38,107 bases of DNA from Actinomycetota bacterium (GTDB lineage Bacteria; Actinomycetota; Acidimicrobiia; Acidimicrobiales; Ilumatobacteraceae): assembly GCA_009703055.1 (NCBI GenBank), contig WLGW01000011.1, forward strand, positions 1 to 38,107, read 5' to 3'. The notes beneath the pieces were generated by a model. That model had not been told where the DNA came from and searched no databases. It saw nothing but the letters and a program-made list of their open reading frames with translations. Shown piece after piece: positions 22,312 to 33,442 of this stretch (positions are counted from its first letter, which is position 1; each line of letters opens with the position of its first letter). A program made the position numbers and the translations under genes.

Positions 22312-22977
22312 TCAGGAGTGTTTCTTGGTCTCTTGTGATTCAGGAAGATTTGCTGTTGCCACCATGACAGCAAGTTGTGTCCGGTTTGCAGCGCCCACCA
22401 CTGTCAATATGCGCGATACATGATTCTTAATGGTCTGCGTACTGAAGTTCATTGCGGCTGCAATCTCTTTGTCGGTCATGCCTTTAGAGATGAGTTCAGC
22501 AATTTCTCTATCTGTGCCTTCCAGCACGCTGACGCGAGTCGGGTTGGATTGCTGCAGTCGCTGAGATGCGGCACGGGCAGCGGAAGCGTCAATCAGACGC
22601 AGTCCTGCATGCACATCACGAATAGCTTCCGTGAGATCTCGTGTCGGCGCGCCTTTCAAAATGAGTGCGTCTGCCCCCGTCGAGTAGCCCTCGACGAGCA
22701 GTTCGTCTTCAAGAAAAGATGTGAGAAGAACAACGCGAATCGCCGATTGATTTGCTCGAATCCAGCGGGTGATGTCATGCCCAACGCCATCCGTCAGGCG
22801 CACGTCAATGACGGCAACATCGATTTTTCCTACGTTCTGTGCGAGATGTTTGAGACAGGCATCAACACTGCGGGCGGATGCCACTACTTCGAAATCGGCT
22901 TCTTCGGAGAGAACTCGCCCTAAGGCATCTCTCACCATGTCATGGTCGTCACAGAGAAGAATACGGATAGGCACCAT
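22312..22977 (-). CDS. NarL/LuxR-family response regulator
   Basis: A 221-residue response regulator. The receiver domain (about 4-120) has the acidic pair in LLCDDHD, the phospho-acceptor Asp58 in VAVIDVRL and the conserved Lys in LILKGAPT. The C-terminal LuxR-type helix-turn-helix (about 150-205) reads LEGTDREIAELISKGMTDKEIAAAMNFSTQTIKNHVSRIL. It is the first gene of a run with the kinase, the TasA-like protein and the signal peptidase, so control of export genes is likely. TAGCCT (22981-22986, minus strand) favours GTG at 22974 as a leaderless start; ATG at 22977 is given here as the longer option and the two differ by one codon. Confidence 0.92.
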   Translation of the reverse strand: MVPIRILLCDDHDMVRDALGRVLSEEADFEVVASARSVDACLKHLAQNVGKIDVAVIDVRLTDGVGHDITRWIRANQSAIRVVLLTSFLEDELLVEGYSTGADALILKGAPTRDLTEAIRDVHAGLRLIDASAARAASQRLQQSNPTRVSVLEGTDREIAELISKGMTDKEIAAAMNFSTQTIKNHVSRILTVVGAANRTQLAVMVATANLPESQETKKHS

Positions 22978-23039
22978 GGCAGGCTAGGCGGTGTTCTGCA
23001 CCTTCGGTATGCAGGTACTGGTGATGGCATGATTGGAAC

Positions 23040-24152
23040 ATGCGTATTGACCGGATCCGAGTGGTGCGGACACCGCTTAACATGGTGAATCCGTTACGAA
23101 CCTCTGATGGAAGTCATGAGTCTCGTGTAGCAACTCTCATTGAACTGAGTACTACCGACGGTGTCATTGGTTGGGGTGAAAATGTTGCGCCAGCCGGAGT
23201 GTCGTATGTGGGCGAAAGCTCTGATGAATCGGTAGCAGCGATGTGTGATCTTTTGGCGCCTCTTCTGGCGGGTCGTGAGATTGATGTTTTCGAGATGATG
23301 CCCGAGTCATGGTGGGGAGTGAGTGGTCATAACTTCGCCAAGCACGCACTGGAGTCAGCGGTGTGGGACATTCATGCGCAACGAGAGTCGAAGTCATTGC
23401 GCGAAGTACTCGGCGGAACCCGCACTGCAATCGTTCCTGGTGTCGTTGTGGGTATATCTGACTCCGTTGCAGAAACTGTTGCAGAGGTTCAGCAGCGAAT
23501 CGCAGAAGGCTATGGCCGTGTGAAGGTCAAGATCTCTCCGGGGCGAGACGTTGAAGTGCTGCGTGCGATTCGCGCTACGTGTGGTGATGCGTTGCTGCTG
23601 CAAGCAGATGCCAATGCGGCGTATTCGAAAGACGACATTGAACTGCTGTGTTCTTTTGATGAATTCAATCTTCAATTCGTTGAGCAGCCGTTTGCGGCCG
23701 ATGACTTAGAGTCTCACGCAGAACTTGCGCGGCGCAGTCGCACCGCAGTGTGTCTCGATGAATCAATCTGCACCGTCGATGAATTGATGGGTGCAATTGA
23801 GATGAAGGCAGGTTCTGTCGTGAACGTCAAGCCTTCTCGTGTTGGTGGAATCGGTGCAGCAGTGCAGATGCATCACATTGTGAAGTCACATGGCATTGAC
23901 GCATGGGTCGGGGGAATGCTGGAGTCCGGTATTGGCCGTGCTTCGTGTTTGGCCTTGGCGTCTCTTTCAGGATTCACGATGACCCCTGACCTCTCTGCAT
24001 CATCGCGGTACTTTGCTTCTGACATCACCGTCCCGTTTGAGATGGTGAATGGTGAAATTCAGGTGCCCGAGGGGCCGGGTATTGGTGTGCAGCCTCTGCC
24101 TGAGGTGCTTTCTGCACCTGAAACCCGAATACAAACCGTCTTTGAGCGCTGA
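23040..24152 (+). CDS. Enolase-superfamily enzyme of the OSBS/N-succinylamino-acid racemase type
   Basis: A 370-residue enolase-superfamily protein of the MLE subgroup. The catalytic Lys pair is in YGRVKVKISPG and NVKPSRVGG, metal ligands in LLQADANAAY, FVEQPFA and CLDESI. The C-terminal GMLESGIGRAS, LSASSRYFASDIT and GPGIGV are typical of o-succinylbenzoate synthase / N-succinylamino-acid racemase (NSAR) enzymes, which often do both reactions. No menaquinone genes are near; instead an M20 amidohydrolase follows 20 bases later. That favours an NSAR role, racemising N-acyl amino acids before deacylation. CATGAT (23028-23033) lies 6 bases before the ATG. OSBS (MenC) remains the main alternative. 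Confidence 0.82.
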   Translation: MRIDRIRVVRTPLNMVNPLRTSDGSHESRVATLIELSTTDGVIGWGENVAPAGVSYVGESSDESVAAMCDLLAPLLAGREIDVFEMMPESWWGVSGHNFAKHALESAVWDIHAQRESKSLREVLGGTRTAIVPGVVVGISDSVAETVAEVQQRIAEGYGRVKVKISPGRDVEVLRAIRATCGDALLLQADANAAYSKDDIELLCSFDEFNLQFVEQPFAADDLESHAELARRSRTAVCLDESICTVDELMGAIEMKAGSVVNVKPSRVGGIGAAVQMHHIVKSHGIDAWVGGMLESGIGRASCLALASLSGFTMTPDLSASSRYFASDITVPFEMVNGEIQVPEGPGIGVQPLPEVLSAPETRIQTVFER

Positions 24153-24172
24153 TTCATGCCACGATTGCAACC

Positions 24173-26992
<2,820 letters not shown>

Positions 26993-27070
26993 CACGGTCA
27001 CGGTACAACTATCACTAGAGACCGTGGTGGAAAGGGGGAGCATGCGACCTCACCATTAGCCTGTCTCACG

Positions 27071-27814
27071 ATGGAACAATCCACCTTCTCAAAGCTTTCT
27101 GTGTTTTTCCCGATGTGGAATGAACAGGACTACATCGAGCGCGCAATAGATGCCGCTCGAGAAGAGTGTGAAGACCTGATGTCAACGAATGACATCGGTG
27201 ACTATGAACTCATCATCGTGGATGATGCATCGACTGATGCCACCCCAGAGATTGCTGCTCGATTGGCGGCAGGGGATTCTCGAATCAAAGTTGTGCGTCA
27301 TCCAGAGAATCGCAAACTTGGCGGATCAATGAAATCTGGTTTTGCTGCGGCAACCGGTGACTTAGTGCTCTACACCGATGCTGACTTGCCATTTGACATG
27401 CACGATGTTCATAAGGCGATTCGTCTATTGCGCTACTACAACGCAGATGTTGTCAGTGCGTATCGCTTTGACAGAACCGGGGAGGGGTATGTGAGAACGG
27501 TGTATTCGTTCTTCTACAACCTCATGGTTCGAGTTCTCTTCGGTGTTCGAATGCGTGACATCAATTTCGCATTTAAATTGTGCCGTACTCGCATCTTTGA
27601 TCATGTTGAACTGAAAAGCGAAGGTTCATTCATCGATGCTGAGTTAGCTGTGAAAGCACAAAAGTACGGATACACAGTGATCCAGTTCGGGGTGGACTAT
27701 TTCCCCCGAACCCGCGGAGTGTCGACATTGAGCTCGCCAAGCGTCATCATCAAGATTCTTCGTGAGGCACGTAGTTTGCGCCGTGAAATTCGAGGAATCA
27801 CCCCCGTCGTCTAG
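27071..27814 (+). CDS. Family 2 glycosyltransferase (dolichyl/polyprenyl-phosphate-sugar synthase-like)
   Basis: A 247-residue GT-A fold enzyme. It opens with LSVFFPMWNEQDYIERAI, has LIIVDDASTDATPEIA, the nucleotide/metal-binding YTDADLPFD, and the acceptor-side MRDINFAFKL followed by SFIDAEL, a pattern like polyprenyl-phosphate mannose or glucose synthases. No C-terminal membrane segments are present, so it is a soluble or peripheral form. VDYFPRTRGVSTLSSPSVI is a conserved closing motif of the family. TAGCCT (27057-27062) is 8 bases from the ATG. It lies 45 bases before the L,D-transpeptidase gene in the same direction, suggesting a role at the cell envelope. Confidence 0.87.
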   Translation: MEQSTFSKLSVFFPMWNEQDYIERAIDAAREECEDLMSTNDIGDYELIIVDDASTDATPEIAARLAAGDSRIKVVRHPENRKLGGSMKSGFAAATGDLVLYTDADLPFDMHDVHKAIRLLRYYNADVVSAYRFDRTGEGYVRTVYSFFYNLMVRVLFGVRMRDINFAFKLCRTRIFDHVELKSEGSFIDAELAVKAQKYGYTVIQFGVDYFPRTRGVSTLSSPSVIIKILREARSLRREIRGITPVV

Positions 27815-27859
27815 GCCCGAAGCCACTCACGGCGAGGGCGTTGGTAGCGTTCAGGTTGC

Positions 27860-28975
27860 GTGAGCGAGCCTTTTGACCCCGAGATGAGCGAGCCGTATTT
27901 CTCCGACGATGGCATGGGGGAGTACCCCGCCGAATACGTCGCCCCCCATGTTCCATGGTGGATTCATTGGCGACCTGCGATTGTCGCTGCGGCAATCTTC
28001 GCCACAGTGGTTGGTGGGATTGTTGTCTCGCGGTCAGGGACCGCCACTCCCGTCACCACAACAACTTCAACGCTGACGCCCGGCCAGTGTGCAGCCGATG
28101 CTCCGATTACCTGCTTCAGTCAAAATCGCGTCATCCGCGACGACATGAAGGGCAATGATGTCCGTCGTATTCAGCAACGTCTCAAAGACCTGAAGTTTGA
28201 TCCGGGCGTTGTTGATGGCATTTATGGTGGCGACACCATGATGGCGGTCTGGGCTTTTCAGGCTTTGGTCTTGCAGATTCCGCGTAATGCACTCGTTGAC
28301 TTCGTTACCCCAGTGATGTGGGATGCAATGCGTGGTGATGTTGTCATCGCTCCACGTCGTCAACCAGGCACCCCGCATCACGTGGAGATTTATTTGCCAG
28401 AACAAGTCATGGTTGTCTTTACTGGCACCGAAGTGAATCTCGTGACTCACATTTCAAGTGGTACTGGTCAGAAGTGGTGTGAAGAAGTCATCATCGACCC
28501 AGGCGAAGAAGGAAACAAGGGCACTGAAGTCATCAAGGAAGGGTGGTGCGGCGATGCCGTGACGCCAGGTGGCATCTATCGCTTCTACAACCGCAAGATT
28601 GGCTTGCGCCAAAGCAAGTTGGGCACCATGTGGAATCCGGTGTACTTCAACTTCGGTATCGCAGTCCATGGCGCAATGACTGTTCCGAAAGAACCTGCAT
28701 CACACGGCTGTATTCGTGTCCCAATTTTTATCTCGGAGTATTTCCACACCTTGGTGGAATACAACGATCGTGTCTATGTGTTCGATGGTGTGAAAGAACC
28801 AGAGGAATACGGCTCACAGATTCCACCATCTGACAAGAGGGATCCGAACTACACGACCACTACGTCGAGTACGACAACCACAACAGTTCCGCGAACGACT
28901 GTCCCGAAGACAACTGTTCCTAAGACCACAACAACCACGTCAGCACCTTCTGCACCGACTTCAACTACGCCGTAA
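27860..28975 (+). CDS. L,D-transpeptidase (YkuD) with peptidoglycan-binding domain
   Basis: A 371-residue membrane-anchored cell-wall enzyme. A cytoplasmic N-terminus of about 36 residues is followed by one membrane helix (about 38-58), a Thr-rich linker, a peptidoglycan-binding domain (RRIQQRLKDLKFDPGVVDGIYGGDT, about 100-150) and the YkuD catalytic domain. The active site is in HGAMTVPKEPASHGCIRV, with catalytic Cys and His. The last 45 residues are a Thr/Pro-rich tail (TTVPKTTVPKTTTTT), a feature common in Acidimicrobiia proteins as I recall. The enzyme would make 3-3 peptide cross-links. GTG at 27860 is supported by TAGCGT (27845-27850). It meets the convergent DUF305 gene after 8 bases, with no obvious terminator. 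Confidence 0.92.
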   Translation: MSEPFDPEMSEPYFSDDGMGEYPAEYVAPHVPWWIHWRPAIVAAAIFATVVGGIVVSRSGTATPVTTTTSTLTPGQCAADAPITCFSQNRVIRDDMKGNDVRRIQQRLKDLKFDPGVVDGIYGGDTMMAVWAFQALVLQIPRNALVDFVTPVMWDAMRGDVVIAPRRQPGTPHHVEIYLPEQVMVVFTGTEVNLVTHISSGTGQKWCEEVIIDPGEEGNKGTEVIKEGWCGDAVTPGGIYRFYNRKIGLRQSKLGTMWNPVYFNFGIAVHGAMTVPKEPASHGCIRVPIFISEYFHTLVEYNDRVYVFDGVKEPEEYGSQIPPSDKRDPNYTTTTSSTTTTTVPRTTVPKTTVPKTTTTTSAPSAPTSTTP

Positions 28976-28983
28976 CAATCTGC

Positions 28984-29616
28984 TTACTTGAGTTGAGAGA
29001 GTGCTTTCTCTAACTCAAAGATTTCTGATTTCTGTGACTGAATAATGGAATTAGCGAATGCAATCACTTCTTTGTTCTTTGCATTGGCCTTTGCGTACTC
29101 TGCCATATGGAGACCACCTTTGTGGTGGGCAATCATCAAAGTTGCGAAAGTCCTGTCGGCCTCAACTCCGCGTGCTTTGTAGAGAGTGTTCATTTCGTCT
29201 GAAGAGGCCATTCCCATCATCTCGTCGAGCGGTGTGGGCATTCCCATCCACGCCATGGCAATGTCGGATTCGTTTGTTTCAGCTTCGCCAAACATGCGCA
29301 ACATCTGGACCATGCGGCCACCCTCTGATGACTGAGCGAACATGATTTCTTTCGCGATCATGTTGAGAAGGAGATTTCCCTTCGGGGCGGCCCCGAGGTA
29401 CACGACTGACATGGTGACGGCCTGTTCGTGATGGATTCTCATGTCTTGCAAAAACCCGGTGTCTACATCGTTGTGGGCTGCAACAGAATCGGAGCGGCCT
29501 ATCGAAAATCCGACTGAGCCAGCGGCCAACATGGCAACGAGAGCCATCAAAATGATATTGAGAGGGTTTTTCCACCAGGGAAGAAGCTCGACGTCGTGGT
29601 CCGTTTCGGTGTTCAC
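28984..29616 (-). CDS. DUF305 membrane-anchored protein
   Basis: A 210-residue protein with one N-terminal membrane helix (NIILMALVAMLAAGSVGFSIG, about residues 18-38) and an extracytoplasmic four-helix DUF305 domain. The two hallmark segments are FLQDMRIHHEQAVTMS and LMIAHHKGGLHMAEYA, whose His and Met residues are thought to bind metal in relatives such as CopM. Copper handling is possible but unproven. GTG at 29616 is preferred over an in-frame GTG at 29652 because TACCGT (29624-29629, minus strand) is 7 bases upstream and the longer form would overlap the bioY start. It is driven by a promoter back-to-back with that of bioY. Confidence 0.88.
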   Translation of the reverse strand: MNTETDHDVELLPWWKNPLNIILMALVAMLAAGSVGFSIGRSDSVAAHNDVDTGFLQDMRIHHEQAVTMSVVYLGAAPKGNLLLNMIAKEIMFAQSSEGGRMVQMLRMFGEAETNESDIAMAWMGMPTPLDEMMGMASSDEMNTLYKARGVEADRTFATLMIAHHKGGLHMAEYAKANAKNKEVIAFANSIIQSQKSEIFELEKALSQLK

Positions 29617-29623
29617 TGAGACC

Positions 29624-29636
29624 ACGGTAGTAGCCT
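29624..29636. promoter_or_regulatory. Back-to-back -10 elements, DUF305 gene and bioY
   Basis: The minus-strand TACCGT (29624-29629) and the plus-strand TAGCCT (29631-29636) are separated by one base, each 7 bases from its start codon (GTG 29616, ATG 29644). Only one polymerase could open this DNA at a time, so the two genes should exclude each other at initiation. Confidence 0.55.
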
Positions 29637-29643
29637 GTCTGCC

Positions 29644-30255
29644 ATGTCGCACACAGCCCCCATCGTCCTGTCAGACCTCATTGTTCTTCCCCGCGTTCTC
29701 AACCGGGCTCGGGTCCGCGATGCGGTCCTTGTTCTCTCTGCTGCATTGTTCACAGCATTGTGTGCGCAGGTAACGATTCCTCTCGGTTTTACTCCTGTGC
29801 CATTAACGGGACAAACATTTGCTGTTCTCAGTGTTGGTGGCATCTTGGGAGCCCGTCGAGCAATGGCAAGTCAGGCTCTTTACTGGGTGCTCGGAGCTAT
29901 CGGGCTTCCGTTTTACTCTGCTGCTTCGGGTGGTTGGAAAGTGGCAACAGGCTCAACATTCGGATACTTCATTGGATTCGTCCTTGCTGCTGGTGTTGTT
30001 GGTTGGTTCGCAGATCGTCGTGACGACCGCAACTACATCTCGTCTCTTTCAGCAATGTTCTTGGCATCCGGAATCATCTATGCCGCCGGTGCATTGTGGC
30101 TTGCCCACTTTTTGAATATTCCTGTCGCAACGGGCGAGACAAACGCAATTGCATTGGGTGTCAGTCCTTTCCTCGCCGGTGACATTGTGAAGATTGCTCT
30201 TGCAGCAGCTATTGCCCCTGTCGGTTGGGCCTCGTATTACGCAAAGCCGCGCTGA
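29644..30255 (+). CDS. bioY: BioY, biotin-specific ECF transporter S component
   Basis: A 203-residue integral membrane protein, about the usual BioY length. It has around six hydrophobic segments and the family's ligand-binding stretches: FTALCAQVTIPLGFTPVPLTGQTFAVL near the first helices, GAIGLPFYSAASGGWKVATGSTFGYFIGF in the middle, and LGVSPFLAGDIVKIALAA at the end. It binds biotin with high affinity and normally works with shared EcfA/EcfT modules, which are not encoded in this window. TAGCCT is 7 bases before the ATG. A TetR-family gene starts 8 bases after its stop, so it may control biotin uptake or the next gene, pgi. Confidence 0.93.
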   Translation: MSHTAPIVLSDLIVLPRVLNRARVRDAVLVLSAALFTALCAQVTIPLGFTPVPLTGQTFAVLSVGGILGARRAMASQALYWVLGAIGLPFYSAASGGWKVATGSTFGYFIGFVLAAGVVGWFADRRDDRNYISSLSAMFLASGIIYAAGALWLAHFLNIPVATGETNAIALGVSPFLAGDIVKIALAAAIAPVGWASYYAKPR

Positions 30256-30263
30256 TCGGTGAC

Positions 30264-30908
30264 ATGGTTTCGCCGACTGACGCCAGTGAGACCCCATCGG
30301 GGAGAAAACTGGGTCGTCCGGCGGACACGGACTCGATAGACACACGCGACCGCATCATTCTGTGCGCCTGCACAAAATTTGCTGGTGAAGGTTTCGACGG
30401 CACAACAAACAAAGACATTGCATCGCTTGCAGGAGTCTCAAGTGCTGCTCTCTATCACTACTTTCCTTCGAAAGCAGATCTGTATGTTGCAGTGTGTGAA
30501 CACATCAACACTGTCTTTGAGAGGGTGTTCCAGCGCGCGCGTGACTTTGATCCGCGTTTAGAACGTCGCATGACTGCACTGCTGGTGGAGAACGGGAAGA
30601 TTGGCAATGAAACGCCATTCATCGTTGGGTTTGTCACTGGTATTGCAAGCGTCTTGAAAAAGCACCCTGAAGTTGCTGAGGGAGCCAATGTGTTTAATGC
30701 CAGTTTTCGCCGCATGACACTTGAACTCATCGAGACTTCCACAGAAAAAGAGGGCATTCTTGCTGGCGGCTCCGAAGCGGGTTTTGCCGACCTGACAATC
30801 TCAGCCCTTGCAGGTTTTGGGCGTTTGAGTGCTCGTGGTGAGCATGATCGCCGTGCTGCCGCTGCAGAAATGTATCTGCGGCTCATTCGGGCTGCAGCAC
30901 ACAAGTAG
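30264..30908 (+). CDS. TetR-family transcriptional regulator
   Basis: A 214-residue regulator. The N-terminal helix-turn-helix is DTRDRIILCACTKFAGEGFDGTTNKDIASLAGVSSAALYHYFPSKADLY-like, at about residues 28-75 (TNKDIASLAGVSSAALYHYF is the DNA-reading part). The C-terminal ligand domain is not recognisable in detail. ATG at 30264 is chosen because it lies just after the bioY stop; an in-frame earlier start would lie inside bioY. The final TAG stop is also the start of the TAGTTT hexamer that precedes pgi. Its target is unknown. Confidence 0.88.
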   Translation: MVSPTDASETPSGRKLGRPADTDSIDTRDRIILCACTKFAGEGFDGTTNKDIASLAGVSSAALYHYFPSKADLYVAVCEHINTVFERVFQRARDFDPRLERRMTALLVENGKIGNETPFIVGFVTGIASVLKKHPEVAEGANVFNASFRRMTLELIETSTEKEGILAGGSEAGFADLTISALAGFGRLSARGEHDRRAAAAEMYLRLIRAAAHK

Positions 30909-30918
30909 TTTGTTCACC

Positions 30919-32442
30919 GTGAACGTCGACGAACTTCAGTCCTTGCGAACACAGGCGAAGGCTGTGCCAACGGTTCGAGATCTATTTACTAAAGAGCAGA
31001 ATCGTGCAGCGCAGTTCACTCTCGATGCGTGCGGCATCCACGCTGACTTTTCTCGACAATTGGTGAGCTCTGATTTTCTTGCCGTACTCCGAGCGGTGGT
31101 TGCATCTGAGGGAATTGGTACACGTTTTACTGAGATGGCAAGTGGTGTTGTAGTCAACAACACTGAGAATCGTCGTGTTTTGCACACTGCCTTGCGAGAT
31201 GATGCCGGCAAGAGCGAATGGGCTGCGGTGGCCTCAGTGCAGCGTGAACGTGCAGCTGCCTTTGCTGAAGAGGTTCGCCAGAACGCACAGATTGATGCAG
31301 TGATCAATATTGGTATTGGTGGCAGCGACTTGGGCCCAGCGATGGCGACGCGTGCATTGCGGCGTTTTCGCAATGGTCCGGATGTTCGGTTCGTATCAAA
31401 TGTTGATGCTGCTGATCTTGATGATGCATTACGTGGGCTTGATCCATCACGCACACTTGTCATCGTTTCATCAAAAACATTCACCACTCTGGAAACAATG
31501 CACAATGCACATCGTGCACGAGAGTGGGTGAGTGCATCAGGGACTGACTGGCGTACCCGTTTCGCTGCAGCGACCTCGAATCCGACCGAAGCAATCGCGT
31601 GGGGGATCACCTCTGATCGAACCTTTGAGTTTTTTGACTGGGTAGGTGGACGTTTCTCATTGTCGTCAGTCATTGGCTTGCCATTGATATGTGCAATTGG
31701 GCCTGATGCATTTCAAGAAATGTTGAATGGCATGCACGACATGGATGCTCACATGGCTACTGCCCCGGTTGCAGAGAATCTGCCCATCACACATGCACTG
31801 ACATGGTTTGTGAATGCGGTCCTGCTGGAACATCCCACAGTTGCTGTTATCCCGTATAGCCATGACCTAGCCAGACTTCCTGCTTTTCTTCAGCAGTTGG
31901 TGATGGAAAGCAATGGCAAGGGTGTTGCCCACGATGGTCGTGAACTCCTGATGGGAACATCGCCGGTGGTGTGGGGCGAACCTGGCACGAATGGTCAGCA
32001 TGCGTTCTTTCAGATGCTGCATCAAGGTACGCAGACTGTGCCCGTTGAATTCATCAGCACCGTTGAGCCCTTGGGTGATGACGCCGTTGCACATGATCTT
32101 TTGATTGCAAACATGGTGGCGCAAGCAGAAGCGTTTTCTGCAGGCAGTGAATCAAACGATCCACAACGTCGATTCACGGGCAATCGGCCCAACACTGTTG
32201 TGTTGCTTGAACGTCTCAATCCATATTCGTTGGGTGCCCTCATTGCGATGTATGAGCATTCCACGGCAGTACAGGGCTGGCTGATGGGCGTGAATAGCTT
32301 TGACCAATTTGGAGTCGAATTAGGTAAATCAATGGCCACACTTGCTGTAGAAGCAATTCAAAAGGGCACGGCTGATACCTCGCAAACTATGACACACCCA
32401 TTGATGGAATGGTTTTTAAGCCGTCGACAAAACAAGTCGTAG
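30919..32442 (+). CDS. pgi: Glucose-6-phosphate isomerase
   Basis: A 507-residue sugar isomerase that interconverts glucose 6-phosphate and fructose 6-phosphate. Signatures: INIGIGGSDLGPAMATRAL, VSSKTFTTLETMHNA, DWVGGRFSLSSVIGLP, MESNGKG, and WGEPGTNGQHAFFQMLHQGT with the catalytic Glu and His; SFDQFGVELGK near the end carries the conserved Lys. The start is taken as GTG at 30919, because TAGTTT (30906-30911), which shares the tetR stop codon, lies 7 bases upstream. Upstream in-frame starts would lie inside tetR. It is followed by a 43-base gap and pafB. Confidence 0.95.
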   Translation: MNVDELQSLRTQAKAVPTVRDLFTKEQNRAAQFTLDACGIHADFSRQLVSSDFLAVLRAVVASEGIGTRFTEMASGVVVNNTENRRVLHTALRDDAGKSEWAAVASVQRERAAAFAEEVRQNAQIDAVINIGIGGSDLGPAMATRALRRFRNGPDVRFVSNVDAADLDDALRGLDPSRTLVIVSSKTFTTLETMHNAHRAREWVSASGTDWRTRFAAATSNPTEAIAWGITSDRTFEFFDWVGGRFSLSSVIGLPLICAIGPDAFQEMLNGMHDMDAHMATAPVAENLPITHALTWFVNAVLLEHPTVAVIPYSHDLARLPAFLQQLVMESNGKGVAHDGRELLMGTSPVVWGEPGTNGQHAFFQMLHQGTQTVPVEFISTVEPLGDDAVAHDLLIANMVAQAEAFSAGSESNDPQRRFTGNRPNTVVLLERLNPYSLGALIAMYEHSTAVQGWLMGVNSFDQFGVELGKSMATLAVEAIQKGTADTSQTMTHPLMEWFLSRRQNKS

Positions 32443-32485
32443 CCAGATCATGTGAATGGGGCAACTGCGCCCTATCCTGCCCTAA

Positions 32486-33442
32486 ATGGCGGGCAATAAG
32501 ACAACGGTGAACTCCACGGAACGAATGCTGAATCTCGTTGCGTTACTCAGCGAGTCAACGCTTCCTCTCACACTAGAGGCAATCTCGAACAGCATGCGCG
32601 GTCAGTATCCAGAAAAAGATGAAGCGCGTCGTACCGCGTTTGAGCGTGACAAGAAGTCTTTGCGCAAACTTGGTATTCCCATTACGACGCAAACACTCGC
32701 AGGAAACGATGCCGGCAAGACGGCGTATTCCATCGATCGTGCTGGGTACGCACTGATTGACTTTGCGTTGACTCCGGAAGAACTCTCTGCATTACAACAA
32801 GCCGCGGCGTTGGTTCAGATTGGCACAACGTGGGGAAAGCAAGCCGTGCAATGGTTGGGCGGGGAAATTGTTGACACCGAACTTTCGGGAGCAGTCAAAG
32901 TTGATGCGCAGTCTCATGTGCTTCCAGCGTTGTGGTCTGCTGTTGCGTCGTTCACAACAGTGAAGTTCCCCTACCACGGACGTCAACGAGAGGTGCATCC
33001 TTACGGCCTCGTGGCTCGGAATGGTTTCTGGTACCTCATTGCGTTTGATAGCGAACGCGCGATGCAAGTGACATATCGCGTGGACCGCATCGAAGGCGAT
33101 CTCACGATGGGGGACTCTCAATCATTTGAGCGCCCTGAAGGCTTTGACCTTGCGACTGCGTACAAGCGCGATCCGAAAGACTTTGCTGGAGCCGGTTCAG
33201 AAGTTGCCATTGTGCGCCTTGATCATCGTGTGGCTCCCGCAGTCGTGCGTGAGTTGGGTGAGGACGCAGTGGTGGCGCGCCGTACAGATGGTTCCATCGA
33301 TGTCGAAGTGGCGAGCGGCAATCGTCCCGCCTTCAAGTCATGGCTCTTTGCCATGGTTGACCGTGCAGAAGTCATTTCACCTGAATCGGTGCGTCAAGAA
33401 ATCATTGCTGATCTTCAGCGCATGGCAGGAGGTGCCCAATGA
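32486..33442 (+). CDS. pafB: PafB, WYL-domain DNA-damage regulator subunit
   Basis: A 318-residue transcription factor with an N-terminal winged helix (STERMLNLVALLSESTLPLTLEAI, then RTAFERDKKSLRKLGIPI), a middle helical linker and a WYL domain around residues 145-215 (HPYGLVARNGFWYLIAFDSER), then the WCX C-terminal part. In mycobacteria PafB and PafC form a heterodimer that activates many DNA-repair genes independently of LexA/RecA. TATCCT (32473-32478) is 7 bases before the ATG. It overlaps pafC by 4 bases (ATGA), which keeps the two subunits in step. The proteasome-tagging gene pafA is not in this window. Confidence 0.93.
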   Translation: MAGNKTTVNSTERMLNLVALLSESTLPLTLEAISNSMRGQYPEKDEARRTAFERDKKSLRKLGIPITTQTLAGNDAGKTAYSIDRAGYALIDFALTPEELSALQQAAALVQIGTTWGKQAVQWLGGEIVDTELSGAVKVDAQSHVLPALWSAVASFTTVKFPYHGRQREVHPYGLVARNGFWYLIAFDSERAMQVTYRVDRIEGDLTMGDSQSFERPEGFDLATAYKRDPKDFAGAGSEVAIVRLDHRVAPAVVRELGEDAVVARRTDGSIDVEVASGNRPAFKSWLFAMVDRAEVISPESVRQEIIADLQRMAGGAQ

